Of a stretch of 64,000 bases of DNA, positions 24,988-36,836 are shown piece after piece. The DNA lies in the NCBI GenBank assembly GCA_003987775.1, contig RXJD01000071.1, forward strand, positions 84,365 to 148,364, given 5' to 3'. The position numbers and the translations under genes are program-made. The notes below the pieces were generated by a model. The model saw nothing but the letters and a program-made list of their open reading frames with translations. It had not been told where the DNA came from and made no database searches. This stretch comes from Mycobacterium sp. (GTDB taxonomy: Bacteria; Actinomycetota; Actinomycetes; Mycobacteriales; Mycobacteriaceae). Positions within the stretch are counted from its first letter, which is position 1, and every line of letters starts with the position of its first letter.

Positions 24988-25791
24988 GTGGCCGATCATC
25001 CGTCGTCGTACCTGGTGCTGGCATCCCAGCGCAGCGGCAGCACCTTACTGGTCGAATCCCTGCGCGCGACGGGTGTGGCCGGTGAGCCTCAGGAGTTCTT
25101 CCAATACCTGCCTACCACCAGCCAATCCCCGCAACCACGCCAGTGGTTCGCCGGGGTCGAGGACGAGTCGATCCTGAAGCTGCTGGATCCGTTGGACGAG
25201 GGCAAGCCTGACCTGGCACCGCCCGAGATCTGGCGCGACTACATCCGCACGGTGGGCCGCACGCCCAACGGGGTGTGGGGCGGGAAACTCATGTGGAACC
25301 AGACGCCGTTGCTGCTGGACCGCGTGGCCGGCCTCAAGGAACGGTCGGGCGATGGCTTGCTGGCCGCCATCCGCGACGTGGTGGGTGAAGATCCGCTGCT
25401 GATCCACATCCACCGCCCCGACGTCGTATCCCAGGCCGTGTCGTTCTGGCGGGCCGTGCAGACCCGCGTGTGGCGGGGCAGGCCGGACCCGGTTCGCGAC
25501 GCGCGCGCCACCTATCACGCCGGCGCGATCGCTCACGTGGTGCGGATGCTGCAGGCGCAGGAGGAGGGCTGGCGGAACTGGTTTGCCGAGGAGAACGTCA
25601 AGCCGATCGAGATTTCCTATCCGGTGTTGTGGCGCAACCTGACTGAGGTGGTCGGCAACATCCTCGAAGAACTGGGCCTGGACCGGCGACTGGCACCCGA
25701 GCCGGTGCTGCAAAGGCAGGCCGACCAACGTTCCGACGAGTGGGTGGACCGCTACCGGGCGGACGCCGAAAGAGAGGGGCTACCAACGTGA
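24988..25791 (+). CDS. stf0: Trehalose 2-sulfotransferase Stf0
   Basis: A 267-residue PAPS-dependent sulfotransferase. The 5-prime phosphosulfate loop is [17 protein letters not shown] and the 3-prime phosphate-binding segment is [32 protein letters not shown] and [16 protein letters not shown] are close to the remembered M. smegmatis Stf0, as is the C-terminal [16 protein letters not shown]. Stf0 transfers sulfate to O-2 of trehalose, the first step toward sulfated trehalose glycolipids. GTG at 24988 is favoured by similarity and by the promoter 7 nt upstream. The stop overlaps cysD by 4 bp, so the sulfotransferase is coupled to synthesis of its own donor. Confidence 0.93.
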   Translation: MADHPSSYLVLASQRSGSTLLVESLRATGVAGEPQEFFQYLPTTSQSPQPRQWFAGVEDESILKLLDPLDEGKPDLAPPEIWRDYIRTVGRTPNGVWGGKLMWNQTPLLLDRVAGLKERSGDGLLAAIRDVVGEDPLLIHIHRPDVVSQAVSFWRAVQTRVWRGRPDPVRDARATYHAGAIAHVVRMLQAQEEGWRNWFAEENVKPIEISYPVLWRNLTEVVGNILEELGLDRRLAPEPVLQRQADQRSDEWVDRYRADAEREGLPT

Positions 25792-26702
25792 CGCTCACGG
25801 ATACAACTCACGTCGACGAGCTGCGCCTGCTGGAAGCCGAGGCGGTGCACATCATCCGTGAGGTCGTCGCCGAGCTGGAGCGACCGGTGCTGCTGTTCTC
25901 GGCAGGAAAGGACTCTATCGTTCTCCTTCGGTTGGCGGAGAAGGCTTTTCGTCCGCTGCCGCTACCCTTCCCGGTGATGCACGTCGACACCGGACACAAC
26001 TTCCCCGAGGTGATCGAGTTCCGCGACCGCAGGGTGACCGGCCAGGGGCACAAACTCATCGTGGCCTCCGTTCAGGAGTCCATCGACAAGGGGCGCGTGC
26101 CGGACCCCGGGCCCAGCGCTTCCCGCAACCGTGCCCAGACCCGCACGCTGCTCGATGCTCTCGAGGAGGGCGGCTTCGATGCGGCATTCGGCGGCGCCCG
26201 TCGTGACGAGGAACGCGCCCGCGCCAAAGAACGCATCCTGAGCTTCCGTGACGAGTTCGGCCAGTGGGATCCGCGGGCGCAGCGCCCGGAGCCGTGGAGT
26301 CTCTACAACGGCCGGATCAAGAAGGGCGAGCAGGTCCGGGTGTTCCCGCTGAGCAACTGGACCGAGATCGACGTCTGGCGTTATATCGAGCTGGAAAACC
26401 TTGAAATACCGTCGATTTACTACGCACACGAACGGGAGGTGTTCGAGCGCGACGGCATCCTGCTGGCGGTCTCGGAGTACACCAGCCCGGTCGACGGTGA
26501 ACGAGCCGCGGTGGAATGGGTGCGCTACCGCACCGTCGGCGACCTGACCATCACCGGGGCGGTGCGCTCGGAGGCCACCGACATCACCCGGGTCATCAGC
26601 GAGATCTCGGCGGCGACGGTGTCCGAGCGCGGTGAGACCCGCGCCGATGACCGCACGTCGGCCGCTGCGATGGAAGACCGTAAGCGAGAGGGGTACTTCT
26701 GA
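25788..26702 (+). CDS. cysD: Sulfate adenylyltransferase subunit 2 (CysD)
   Basis: A 304-residue adenylyltransferase of the PP-loop ATP pyrophosphatase family. The PP-loop reads [20 protein letters not shown], followed by [12 protein letters not shown] and [34 protein letters not shown] is typical of CysD. With CysN it makes adenosine phosphosulfate from sulfate and ATP. GTG at 25788 lies behind GAGAGGGG and overlaps the stf0 stop by 4 bp; its stop overlaps cysNC by one base. The tail DRKREGYF is the conserved CysD C terminus. Confidence 0.95.
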   Translation: MTLTDTTHVDELRLLEAEAVHIIREVVAELERPVLLFSAGKDSIVLLRLAEKAFRPLPLPFPVMHVDTGHNFPEVIEFRDRRVTGQGHKLIVASVQESIDKGRVPDPGPSASRNRAQTRTLLDALEEGGFDAAFGGARRDEERARAKERILSFRDEFGQWDPRAQRPEPWSLYNGRIKKGEQVRVFPLSNWTEIDVWRYIELENLEIPSIYYAHEREVFERDGILLAVSEYTSPVDGERAAVEWVRYRTVGDLTITGAVRSEATDITRVISEISAATVSERGETRADDRTSAAAMEDRKREGYF

Positions 26703-28618
26703 TGACCACCGCCGAAGAGGCCGGAAAAGCCTCCCCGGGCCGGGGTTTGACGCGGCAGCTGCTGCGCATCGCCACCGCCGGCTCAGTGGACGACGGCAAG
26801 AGCACCCTGATCGGGCGCTTGCTGCACGACACCGACAGCTTGCCGCTGGACCACCTGGAGGCGGTGACCGACGACGAGGGGGTCGCCGACCTCGCGGCCC
26901 TGTCCGACGGGCTGCGGGCCGAGCGCGAGCAGGGCATCACCATCGACGTCGCCTATCGCTTCTTCTCCACCGAGAACCGCAGCTACATCCTGGCCGACAC
27001 CCCCGGGCATGAGCGCTACACCCGCAACATGTTCACCGGTGCCTCCAACGCGCACGTGGCGATCCTGCTCGTCGATGCGCGGGCCGGCGTGTTGCGCCAG
27101 ACCCGCAGACACGCGCGGATCGCAAAACTGTTGGGTATCAAGCACTTCGTTGCCGCAGTCAACAAGATCGACCTGATCGACTTCGACCAGGACGGCTTCG
27201 CCGAAGTCGAGAAGGAACTGGGCCACGTCGCCGCGCGGCTCGGCGAAGTGGACCTGACGGTGATCCCGCTGGCCGCCAAGCTGGGCGACAACGTCGTGCA
27301 CCGTTCCGACAACACGCCGTGGTACAGCGGGCCCACCCTGCTCGAATATCTGGAGACCGTGGAACTGGTGGCCCCACAGGCCGAGGCGTCGCGCCTACGC
27401 CTGCCCGTCCAGTGGGTCTCGCGGCCCACCGCCGAGGTGCGCCGCCGCTACACCGGCCGTCTCGCGGCCGGGACGCTCAGCGTCGGCGATCCGGTGATCT
27501 CGCTGCCCGCCGGCACCCGCTCCACGGTTACGGCGCTGGATACCCTCGACGACGAGCGGACGACAGCTGTTGCCCCGCTTTCGGTTTCGATCGAACTCGC
27601 CGATGACATCGACGTGGGCCGGGGCGACGTGTTCATCAGCGGCGCCGAGGACGCGGTGCCGCCGGTGCTGGCCCGTGAACTCGACGCCATCGTGTGCTGG
27701 TTCGTCGATTCCCCGCTGCGGGCCGGTGATCGGCTCGCCCTCAAGCAGACCACCAAGAGTGTGCGGGCAACCGTGCAGGAGCTGCACTCCCGCCTGGACC
27801 CGGAGACCCTGGACGAGCTCGATGGTCCAGTTGAGTTGGTACTGAACGACATCGGCACAGTCACGCTGCGCACCAGCTCGGTGGTCCTGGCCGACCCCTA
27901 CGACGAGAACCGGGACAGCGGCGCCTTCATCCTCATCGACGAGACGACCAACGACACCGTCGGAGCCGGCACCATCGTCGAGGCCAGGGAGGTCAAGCCC
28001 GGTAGCCACCAGCGCACTGACATCCGTTGGCACCCATCGGCTCTGGATCGCAAGCACCGGTGGACCGCTACCGGCCAACCAGGCGCGACGATCTGGTTCA
28101 CCGGCCTGCCGGCGTCCGGCAAGTCCACCGTAGCGGTAGCCGTCGAACGCGCACTCGTCGAATCGGGCCGGGTGGCCTACCTGCTCGACGGCGACAACCT
28201 GCGCCACGGCCTGTCCGACGACCTCGGCTTCTCCCCCGGTGACCGTGCCGAAAACATCAGGCGGGTAGGGCATTTGACCCGTCTGCTGGCCGACGCGGGT
28301 GTGGTGGCGCTGGCGTCCCTGGTGTCGCCGCTCAAGTCGGACCGGGAAACCGCTCGCGCCCTCAGCGAGGCCGCCAAGCTGCCATTCCTGGAAGTCCACG
28401 TGGCGACGTCGCTCGCGGAATGCGAAAAGCGAGATCCAAAGGGGCTTTACGCGCGGGCCCGCAGCGGTGAACTCAAAGGCCTGACCGGAGTCGACGCGCC
28501 CTATGAGCCGCCGGAGAGCCCCGACCTGGTGCTGGACACCACCAACGCCGACATCGACGAACTCGCCGCGCAGGTCATCAGCCTGCTCGACGAGGTCAGC
28601 CCCCGGCCGCCGCGGTAA
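26702..28618 (+). CDS. cysNC: Bifunctional sulfate adenylyltransferase subunit 1 / APS kinase (CysNC)
   Basis: A 638-residue fusion. Residues 20-440 are the CysN GTPase that drives ATP sulfurylase: G1 ATAGSVDDGKSTLIGRL, G3 DTPGHERYTR, G4 NKIDLID, then two beta-barrel domains. From about residue 455 is APS kinase CysC with P-loop FTGLPASGKSTVA, YLLDGDNLRHGL and ECEKRDPKGLYARARSGEL. The product therefore makes PAPS directly. Fusion is the normal mycobacterial form. Placement after stf0 and cysD indicates dedicated donor supply. The APS-kinase side is complete, so the operon serves sulfation rather than only assimilation. Confidence 0.96.
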   Translation: MTTAEEAGKASPGRGLTRQLLRIATAGSVDDGKSTLIGRLLHDTDSLPLDHLEAVTDDEGVADLAALSDGLRAEREQGITIDVAYRFFSTENRSYILADTPGHERYTRNMFTGASNAHVAILLVDARAGVLRQTRRHARIAKLLGIKHFVAAVNKIDLIDFDQDGFAEVEKELGHVAARLGEVDLTVIPLAAKLGDNVVHRSDNTPWYSGPTLLEYLETVELVAPQAEASRLRLPVQWVSRPTAEVRRRYTGRLAAGTLSVGDPVISLPAGTRSTVTALDTLDDERTTAVAPLSVSIELADDIDVGRGDVFISGAEDAVPPVLARELDAIVCWFVDSPLRAGDRLALKQTTKSVRATVQELHSRLDPETLDELDGPVELVLNDIGTVTLRTSSVVLADPYDENRDSGAFILIDETTNDTVGAGTIVEAREVKPGSHQRTDIRWHPSALDRKHRWTATGQPGATIWFTGLPASGKSTVAVAVERALVESGRVAYLLDGDNLRHGLSDDLGFSPGDRAENIRRVGHLTRLLADAGVVALASLVSPLKSDRETARALSEAAKLPFLEVHVATSLAECEKRDPKGLYARARSGELKGLTGVDAPYEPPESPDLVLDTTNADIDELAAQVISLLDEVSPRPPR

Positions 28619-28689
28619 CAGTTCCCCAAAAACTCCGGTATCAGCGGTAACGTCGGTGGTAACCAACCGGGCCGCCGACGGGAGAAACC

Positions 28690-28980
28690 ATGAGGCACCG
28701 CATCGTCGCAGGGCTGGCCGCTGTGCTGATGGCCGCGGGGCTGATCGCCGCGGCTCCGCCGGCCAGCGCCGGCTGCCAGTACGGCGGCGGCTTCCTGAGT
28801 AAATGCGACGGACCGATCCAGCCTGACGGCACGTGGCAACGGTGCGTGGCGGTGACCCGGCTGGTTCCCAACGGCGCCAGTTCGTATCTGGTGCCGGACA
28901 AGCGCTGCGACGTGATGGGTCCCGGCCAGAACCCAGGCGATGTCGCCTTCGGCGACCCGCCGACGCACATCGACGACTGA
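28690..28980 (+). CDS. Secreted CDGP-domain protein
   Basis: A 96-residue exported protein. Residues 1-27 form a signal peptide (MRHRIVAGLAAVLMAAGLIA) with cleavage after APPASA. The mature part holds GCQYGGGFLSKCDGPIQPDG, containing the CDGP motif for which this mycobacterial family is named, and two more cysteines (RCVAV, KRCDV), so two disulfides are likely. ATG follows GGGAGAAACC. No partner gene is evident; stands between the sulfation operon and a convergent hydrolase. Function unknown. Confidence 0.82.
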   Translation: MRHRIVAGLAAVLMAAGLIAAAPPASAGCQYGGGFLSKCDGPIQPDGTWQRCVAVTRLVPNGASSYLVPDKRCDVMGPGQNPGDVAFGDPPTHIDD

Positions 28981-29001
28981 ACCGGCCGGCGCCCGATTCC
29001 G

Positions 29002-30267
29002 CTAACCGACGCGCCGTCCGTCACGCGACACGGTGACCCGGTCGCGCGCGTAGACCTCCGCCAGGAACTGTTCGACGGCGACCGCCGTGTGCGCCGCGCG
29101 GGCCGAGCCGAAGATGTCGAAAGCGTGCTGCGCCCACGGCATCTCGGCGTACACCACCGGATTGCGGCTCACCTCACGCAGCCGTGCGGTGAAGGCGCGC
29201 GCCTGCTCGACCGGGATCAGCGAGTCGTTGGTGCCGTGCAGCACGAAGAATGGCGGCGCATCCTCGGAGACGTGGGTGATCGGCGAGGCGAGCCGGAACG
29301 GCTCGGCAATCTCGTTGCGGCCCAGCTTGAAAACCCGTTTGGCCATCATGGCCGGCATCATCGGATGCACCGCGTCGTCGCGGGTGAAGTCGTAGAACCC
29401 GTAGAACGGGATCGCGGCCTGTACCCGGGTGTCCGCCTCCTCGAAGCCGACCTGAAACCGCGGCTCGTTAGGAGTAAGTGCCGCAAGGGAAGACAGATGT
29501 CCTCCGGCTGACCCACCGGTGATCGCAATCCATTCCGGATCGCCGCCGTACTCGGCGATGTTCTCCTTCGTCCAGGCGATCGCCCGCTTCACGTCGACGA
29601 TCTGGTCGGGCCAGGTCGAGCGCGGGCTCAGCCGATAGTTGACCGACACGCAGATCCAGCCGAGTTCGGCCAGGTGGCTCATCAGGGGGTGGGCCTGTCC
29701 CCGCTTGTTGCCCACCATCCAGGCACCGCCGTGCACCTGCAGCAGCACCGGTGCGGGCTCGTCGCGGTCGAGGTCAGGCCGCCGCCAGATGTCGAGATGA
29801 TTGCGCGACCCGAATTCGCCGTAACTGATGTCGACGTCGTGGGCGTAATCGCGCCAGATGCGCAGCATCCGCGCCGGGCCGGGCTTCTTGGCGGTGGCGC
29901 CGTCGGGCGCCGGCCGCTTCCACAGATCGCCGGCCCCGGTGCGCCGGTCTGGTCCCAGGCCCTCGTCCAGCGCAGCGGTCAGCACCTCGTCGGCGGACCG
30001 GCCGCTGCGGTGCAGCCCGAGGAGCCCGAGCCCGGACACGGTCGCCAGCAACCAGCTGACCAGGCGTGTGCGGCGCGGCACCTGAGGAGTTATCGCCGCG
30101 AGCGCGGCAAACTGTGCAGCAAGCGCCGGCACCGGGAGCTCGGTTGCGAACAGGCCGTAGCCGAACGCATGCCCTGCCAGGTAGCCGCGCTTGCTCACCG
30201 GTCGGTAGCCGTTGACGGCGAACAACAGCCCAGCCAGAGATACCAATATCGCCGCTATCCGCTTCAT
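29002..30267 (-). CDS. HSL-type esterase/lipase, LipC/LipO-like
   Basis: A 421-residue protein. An N-terminal region with two hydrophobic stretches (AAILVSLAGLLFAV and the leucine-rich WLLATVSGLGLLGL) leads into an alpha/beta-hydrolase domain. The oxyanion motif is LLQVHGGAWMVGNKRGQ, typical of hormone-sensitive-lipase relatives. The nucleophile elbow is ITGGSAGGHLSS, the acid region LHGTNDSLIPVEQ and the histidine in WAQHAFDIFG. ATG at 30267 (MKRIAAILV) has a GGGGAGGAC site 8 nt upstream and is preferred to ATG at 30300. Probably membrane-associated, acting on lipid or carboxyl esters. Downstream of the APC permease gene, 81 bp away and co-directional. Confidence 0.85.
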   Translation of the reverse strand: MKRIAAILVSLAGLLFAVNGYRPVSKRGYLAGHAFGYGLFATELPVPALAAQFAALAAITPQVPRRTRLVSWLLATVSGLGLLGLHRSGRSADEVLTAALDEGLGPDRRTGAGDLWKRPAPDGATAKKPGPARMLRIWRDYAHDVDISYGEFGSRNHLDIWRRPDLDRDEPAPVLLQVHGGAWMVGNKRGQAHPLMSHLAELGWICVSVNYRLSPRSTWPDQIVDVKRAIAWTKENIAEYGGDPEWIAITGGSAGGHLSSLAALTPNEPRFQVGFEEADTRVQAAIPFYGFYDFTRDDAVHPMMPAMMAKRVFKLGRNEIAEPFRLASPITHVSEDAPPFFVLHGTNDSLIPVEQARAFTARLREVSRNPVVYAEMPWAQHAFDIFGSARAAHTAVAVEQFLAEVYARDRVTVSRDGRRVG

Positions 30268-30348
30268 CGACTTGTCCTCCCCGTCGACCTCGGGCATCAC
30301 CCGCCCGATGCTTCTTTAACTAACCTAACTGCCCGGCTTGGAGCACCT

Positions 30349-32733
30349 TTAACCGGTTTCCCCCGCCTCGCCGGCGCCGCCGGCGTCGTGTGTCTCCGGC
30401 GGCTGCTGCAGCACCTGATAGGCGGGGTCGACCATGGTGATCGGCCGGTTCCCGGTCTGCCGGGCCTTGCCGGTGATCCGCAGCACCTGGCCGGGCTGAA
30501 TGTCGCCGCCGCCGTGGCCGGGGCGGAACGTGACGGCAAGGTCGCCGGTATCGTCTCCGATCACGATCCGCCGCAGCGTGTGCCGCCGCTCGCTGACGTC
30601 TTCGACCTCGCGCACCCGGCCTTCGATCGTGGCGCGTTGCCCCGGTACCAGCCCGGCGACCGTGATCACCGAGTCGGGCCGCTGCGGGTATTCGTATGCC
30701 TCGACGTTTCGGTCCTCGCCCTGGGACACCCACGCTTCGATCTTGTCCAGCCGACGGGCGAGCCGCTGCTCGAAACGGTCGGGATAGGCCTCCTTGATCC
30801 GGGATTCCACGTCGTAGGGCACGATCGTCGCCGCCGCATCGGGGATGAGGCTCACCGCGCGGGCGATCTTGTCGGCGGTGCGGTCGTGCAGCAGCCGCCC
30901 GAGCAGCGGCGCATACGTCCGGCGCGGCAGCAGCACCGTCACATTGGTGTCGGGATGCTCCTTGCTCGTTTTCGCCACCAGGATCTGCGCGGCGCGGTTG
31001 ATCCGCCGGTCCGGGCAGTCCACGATGCGCAGCCGGGTATCGAGACCGAAGTCATCCCAGCGCTTGCGAAGGTGTGCGGCATGGGCCGCGTCGACCATGA
31101 AGTGCACCGCGATCAGCTCGTCGGCCCGTAATCCTTTGCCATATCGCAGTCCTTCGATCACGGCGAGGTCGACCGAGTTCACCAGGATGTACACCCGGTG
31201 CCGGGCGTACTTCACCATTTCCGGTCTATCGGTGCGGAACATCTCGAGAATGGCTGCCTCGGCGCGGTATTCGCGGTTGAGCCGGATCAGCATGAAGACC
31301 AGCAGCGGGAACACCACGACCACCAGCCACGCGCCTTCGGTGAATTTGGCGACCGCGAAGATGCCGACCACGATCGTCGACAGAATGCCCGCCGAGAGGT
31401 TGATCGCCAGCCGGTGTCGCCAGCCGGGTTCCCGGTGGGTCAAGTGATGTTTGGTCATCCCGTAGCCGGCCATCGAGAAACCGGTGAACACGCCGATCGC
31501 ATAGAACGGCACCAGAGCGTTGACCGAACCGCCGGTGGTCACCAGCAGCACCACCGAGAGCGCGGTGAGCGCGATGATGCCGTTGGAGAACACCAGGCGG
31601 TGCCCGCGCTTCATCAATTGCCTTGGCAGGAAACGGTCTTCGGCGACAAAACTGGCCAGCGCCGGGAAGCCGTTGAAGCTGGTGTTGGCGCCGGTGAACA
31701 GAATCGCCGCGGTAGACGCCTGCACCAGAATAAAGAAGACGTTCCCGATCATGCCGTTACCGAAGACCGCTCGCCCGATCTGGGACAGCACCGAGGGGTA
31801 CTCGGTGAGATACGGCGTGGCGTGGGTGGCGTAGGCGAGATAGGCCACGCCGGCCAACAGGAACCCGAGAATGCACGCCATCGCGGTCAGCACCCGACGC
31901 GCGTTGCGGCCCTGCGGTTTCTGGAACAGGTCGACCGTGTTGGAGATCGCCTCCACGCCCGTCAGCGACGACCCGCCGTTGGCGAAGGCACGCAACAGCA
32001 CCAGGATCGTCGCGCCCATCACCAGCCCGTTGCCCTGGTGAACCGGGACCGTGCCGGGCAGTCGTCCGGGGTCGTAGACCGGCAATCCCCAGAACAGCTG
32101 GCGGACCACGCCGACCACGATGGTGCTGGCGACCATGACGATGAAGAAATAGGTTGCGGCGGCGAAAGGCGTTCCCGCTTCCCGCATTCCGCGCAGGTTC
32201 AGATAGCAGATGAGGATGACAACACCGACGGTGATCTCCAGGCTGTACGGCCCCAGGGCGGGAAGCGCCGAGACGACAGCGACCGTTCCGGCGGCCGATT
32301 GCACCGCCACGGTGACCACGTAGTCGATCAGCAGCGCCGCGGCCGCGATCTGCGCCACTCGCGGACCGAAGTTGTCCCGCGCCACGATGTAGGAGCCACC
32401 CGCCCGGGTGTAGGCCATCACCACCTGGCGGTAGGACGCCGCGACCAACATGAGGATCAGCAGGATGACGCCGGTGACCGGCAGCAGGAGCGCGAACGCG
32501 GCCAGTCCGGCGTTGGGCAGCAACTCGATCAGGATCTGTTCCGGGCCGTAGGCGGTCGAGGAGATCGCATCCGGCGACAGCGCACCCAGCGCCACTCCGT
32601 TCGATAACCGCTCACCGGCCAGCTGCTCGGTGATCAGCGGCTTGCCCAGAAACACTCGCTTGAGGACGTCGCCGACGGTCAGCGGGATACGCAACCTGCT
32701 CACCGACTTGCCCGCCGGACTGGCCAAGTCCAC
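30349..32733 (-). CDS. APC-family permease fused to a C-terminal OB-fold domain
   Basis: A 794-residue protein. Residues about 30-480 form a 12-helix amino acid-polyamine-cation transporter with LGALSPDAISSTAYGPEQIL and ANGGSSLTGVEAISN, motifs of the KimA/Rv2690c-like branch. A cytoplasmic region about 480-680 follows. From about 687, DSVITVAGLVPGQRATIEGR and IVIGDDTGDLAVTFRPG form an OB-fold like that of RecG wedge domains and Rv2694c. In M. tuberculosis the APC gene and a separate OB-fold gene lie together around the TrkA potassium genes; here they are one polypeptide. Substrate not determined, a cation such as potassium being possible. GTG at 32733; a TTG two codons later has better ribosome-site spacing. 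Confidence 0.85.
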   Translation of the reverse strand: MDLASPAGKSVSRLRIPLTVGDVLKRVFLGKPLITEQLAGERLSNGVALGALSPDAISSTAYGPEQILIELLPNAGLAAFALLLPVTGVILLILMLVAASYRQVVMAYTRAGGSYIVARDNFGPRVAQIAAAALLIDYVVTVAVQSAAGTVAVVSALPALGPYSLEITVGVVILICYLNLRGMREAGTPFAAATYFFIVMVASTIVVGVVRQLFWGLPVYDPGRLPGTVPVHQGNGLVMGATILVLLRAFANGGSSLTGVEAISNTVDLFQKPQGRNARRVLTAMACILGFLLAGVAYLAYATHATPYLTEYPSVLSQIGRAVFGNGMIGNVFFILVQASTAAILFTGANTSFNGFPALASFVAEDRFLPRQLMKRGHRLVFSNGIIALTALSVVLLVTTGGSVNALVPFYAIGVFTGFSMAGYGMTKHHLTHREPGWRHRLAINLSAGILSTIVVGIFAVAKFTEGAWLVVVVFPLLVFMLIRLNREYRAEAAILEMFRTDRPEMVKYARHRVYILVNSVDLAVIEGLRYGKGLRADELIAVHFMVDAAHAAHLRKRWDDFGLDTRLRIVDCPDRRINRAAQILVAKTSKEHPDTNVTVLLPRRTYAPLLGRLLHDRTADKIARAVSLIPDAAATIVPYDVESRIKEAYPDRFEQRLARRLDKIEAWVSQGEDRNVEAYEYPQRPDSVITVAGLVPGQRATIEGRVREVEDVSERRHTLRRIVIGDDTGDLAVTFRPGHGGGDIQPGQVLRITGKARQTGNRPITMVDPAYQVLQQPPETHDAGGAGEAGETG

Positions 32734-32754
32734 ACCCCCTGCCTCGTTGCTCGC

Positions 32755-32812
32755 CGAGCAGACACAAAAGCACCCAAAAACCGCCGATAAAAGGTGATTT
32801 TGTGTCTGCTCG
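32755..32812. terminator. Long hairpin between dapC and the APC gene
   Basis: Arms of 20 nt (32755-32774 and 32793-32812) pair at 19 positions around an 18-nt loop; the outer arm reads CGAGCAGACACAAAA. It starts 11 bp after the dapC stop and lies just before the APC gene, both leftward. There is no T-run directly after the stem, so it may be a factor-assisted terminator, an RNA-processing stem, or a dispersed repeat related to those near 37177 and 62248. Confidence 0.6.
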
Positions 32813-32823
32813 CGCTAGAAAGG

Positions 32824-33909
32824 CTAGCCCAGGCGGGCGGCGGCGGCGTTGATTCGCTCGTCGGTGGCAGTCAACGCGACGCGGACGTGCCGCGCGCCGG
32901 CGGGACCGTAGAAATCGCCGGGCGCCACCAGGATGCCGCGTTCGGCGAGCCACTCGACGGTGTCCCGGCAGTCCTGGCCACGGCTGGCCCACAGATACAA
33001 ACCGGCCTCCGAGTGGTCGACGGAGAAACCCGCGGCCCGCAGCGCCGGCAGCAGTACGGCACGACGCCGTGCATACCGCTCGCGCTGCACCTTCTCGTGG
33101 TCGTCGTCGTCCAGGGCGGCCACCATCGCGGCCTGCACCGGCGTCGGCACGATCATCCCGGCATGCTTGCGCACCGCCAGCAGTTCGGCGACCACATCCC
33201 CGTCTCCGGTCACGAAGCCGGCCCGGTAACCGGCCAATGACGAACTCTTCGACAGCGAATGCACCGCGAGCAGCCCGGTATGGTCGCCGTCGCACACCGA
33301 GGGGTGCAGCACCGAGAGCGGTTCGGCCTCCCAGGCCAACCCCAGGTAGCACTCGTCGGAGGCCACCAGCACGCCGCGTTCCCGGGCCCACCCCACGACC
33401 TTGCGCAGGTGGTCGATTCCGAGCACCCGCCCCGTGGGATTGCTCGGCGAGTTCAGGTAAATCAGCGCCGGGGACTGCGGCCCGAGTTGGGTCAGCGAAT
33501 CGGCCCGGATCACCTGCGCCCCGGCCAGTCGCGCACCCACGTCATAGGTGGGATACGCCAGTTCCGGCACGACGACCACGTCAGCGCCGCCCAGCCCCAG
33601 CAGGCTCGGCAACCAGGCGATCAGTTCCTTGGTACCGATGACGGGCAGCACCGCTGACTCCGGCACGCCGGTGATACCGAACCGGCGGGACAGTGCCGCC
33701 ACGGCCGACTCCCGCAACTGCGCGGTACCGGCGGTGGCGGGATAACCCGGCGCCGCGCTGGCCGCGGCCAGGGCCTCGCGGATCAGTGGCGCGACCGGGT
33801 CCACCGGGGTGCCGACCGACAGGTCGACGATGCCGTCCGGATGGGCCGCGGCAGTGGCCTTCGCCGCTGCCAGAGTGTCCCAGGGGAACTCCGGCAGCGA
33901 CGCCGACAC
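32824..33909 (-). CDS. dapC: N-succinyldiaminopimelate aminotransferase DapC
   Basis: A 361-residue class I PLP aminotransferase in the succinylase branch of lysine/diaminopimelate synthesis. Key stretches are PGYPATAGTAQLRES, VVPELAYPTYDVGA, LNSPSNPTGRVL, VASDECYLGLAW and the PLP lysine in VHSLSKSSSLAGYRAGF. Adjacent to fdxC (14 bp) exactly as Rv1178 follows Rv1177. GTG at 33909. Diaminopimelate is needed for both lysine and peptidoglycan. Confidence 0.93.
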   Translation of the reverse strand: MSASLPEFPWDTLAAAKATAAAHPDGIVDLSVGTPVDPVAPLIREALAAASAAPGYPATAGTAQLRESAVAALSRRFGITGVPESAVLPVIGTKELIAWLPSLLGLGGADVVVVPELAYPTYDVGARLAGAQVIRADSLTQLGPQSPALIYLNSPSNPTGRVLGIDHLRKVVGWARERGVLVASDECYLGLAWEAEPLSVLHPSVCDGDHTGLLAVHSLSKSSSLAGYRAGFVTGDGDVVAELLAVRKHAGMIVPTPVQAAMVAALDDDDHEKVQRERYARRRAVLLPALRAAGFSVDHSEAGLYLWASRGQDCRDTVEWLAERGILVAPGDFYGPAGARHVRVALTATDERINAAAARLG

Positions 33910-33923
33910 GTGCTGTCGCGCGC

Positions 33924-34250
33924 TCAGTCGTCCTCGCCCTGCGGCGGCAGGTCCTTGACCACTTGCGGGTCATTCTCGGTCAGGCCGACCTTCGCTGCGC
34001 CACCCGGCGAGCCCAACTCGGCGAAGAAGTCGGCGTTGATCTGGGTGTACTGGCTCCACTGGTCCGGCACGTCGTCTTCGTAATAGATCGCTTCGACAGG
34101 GCAGACCGGTTCACATGCTCCACAGTCGACGCATTCGTCGGGGTGGATGTACAGCATCCGGGCGCCCTCGTAGATACAGTCGACCGGGCACTCTTCGATG
34201 CACGCCTTGTCCTTGATATCGACGCAAGGCTGGGAAATCACGTACGTCAC
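33924..34250 (-). CDS. fdxC: Ferredoxin FdxC (7Fe type)
   Basis: A 108-residue ferredoxin. Two cluster segments: PCVDIKDKACIEECPVDCIY and ECVDCGACEPVCPVEAIYYE, followed by a long C-terminal extension (WSQYTQINADFFAELG) normal for the seven-iron mycobacterial and thermophile type with one [3Fe-4S] and one [4Fe-4S]. GTG at 34250 follows GAGGAGAC at 5 nt. Probably an essential electron carrier. Upstream of dapC and divergent from fadH over 334 bp. Confidence 0.95.
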   Translation of the reverse strand: MTYVISQPCVDIKDKACIEECPVDCIYEGARMLYIHPDECVDCGACEPVCPVEAIYYEDDVPDQWSQYTQINADFFAELGSPGGAAKVGLTENDPQVVKDLPPQGEDD

Positions 34251-36621
<2,371 letters not shown>

Positions 36622-36836
36622 CCGGTGCCCGGGGACCCGATTTCGCTCACCGCGAAACGGCGGTTTACACGCTTCTGACCTGGGAATAGTTACATCCGCA
36701 CAAAGCCGTGCGATATCAATTTGCGTAGGAGCAAGTCCAGGGGGCCTGGTAGCCTTGACCGGAGACGGCAACCGCTGGGCAGATGTCGTCGCCGTTGAAG
36801 CTAGCGGTGCAATAAGTTGGGGAAGGTGTCCACATA

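Noticed and set aside
31198-32607. 469-codon rightward frame opposite the APC permease
   Set aside because: Gln/Arg/His-rich low-complexity antisense reading of a membrane protein; no family or ribosome site.
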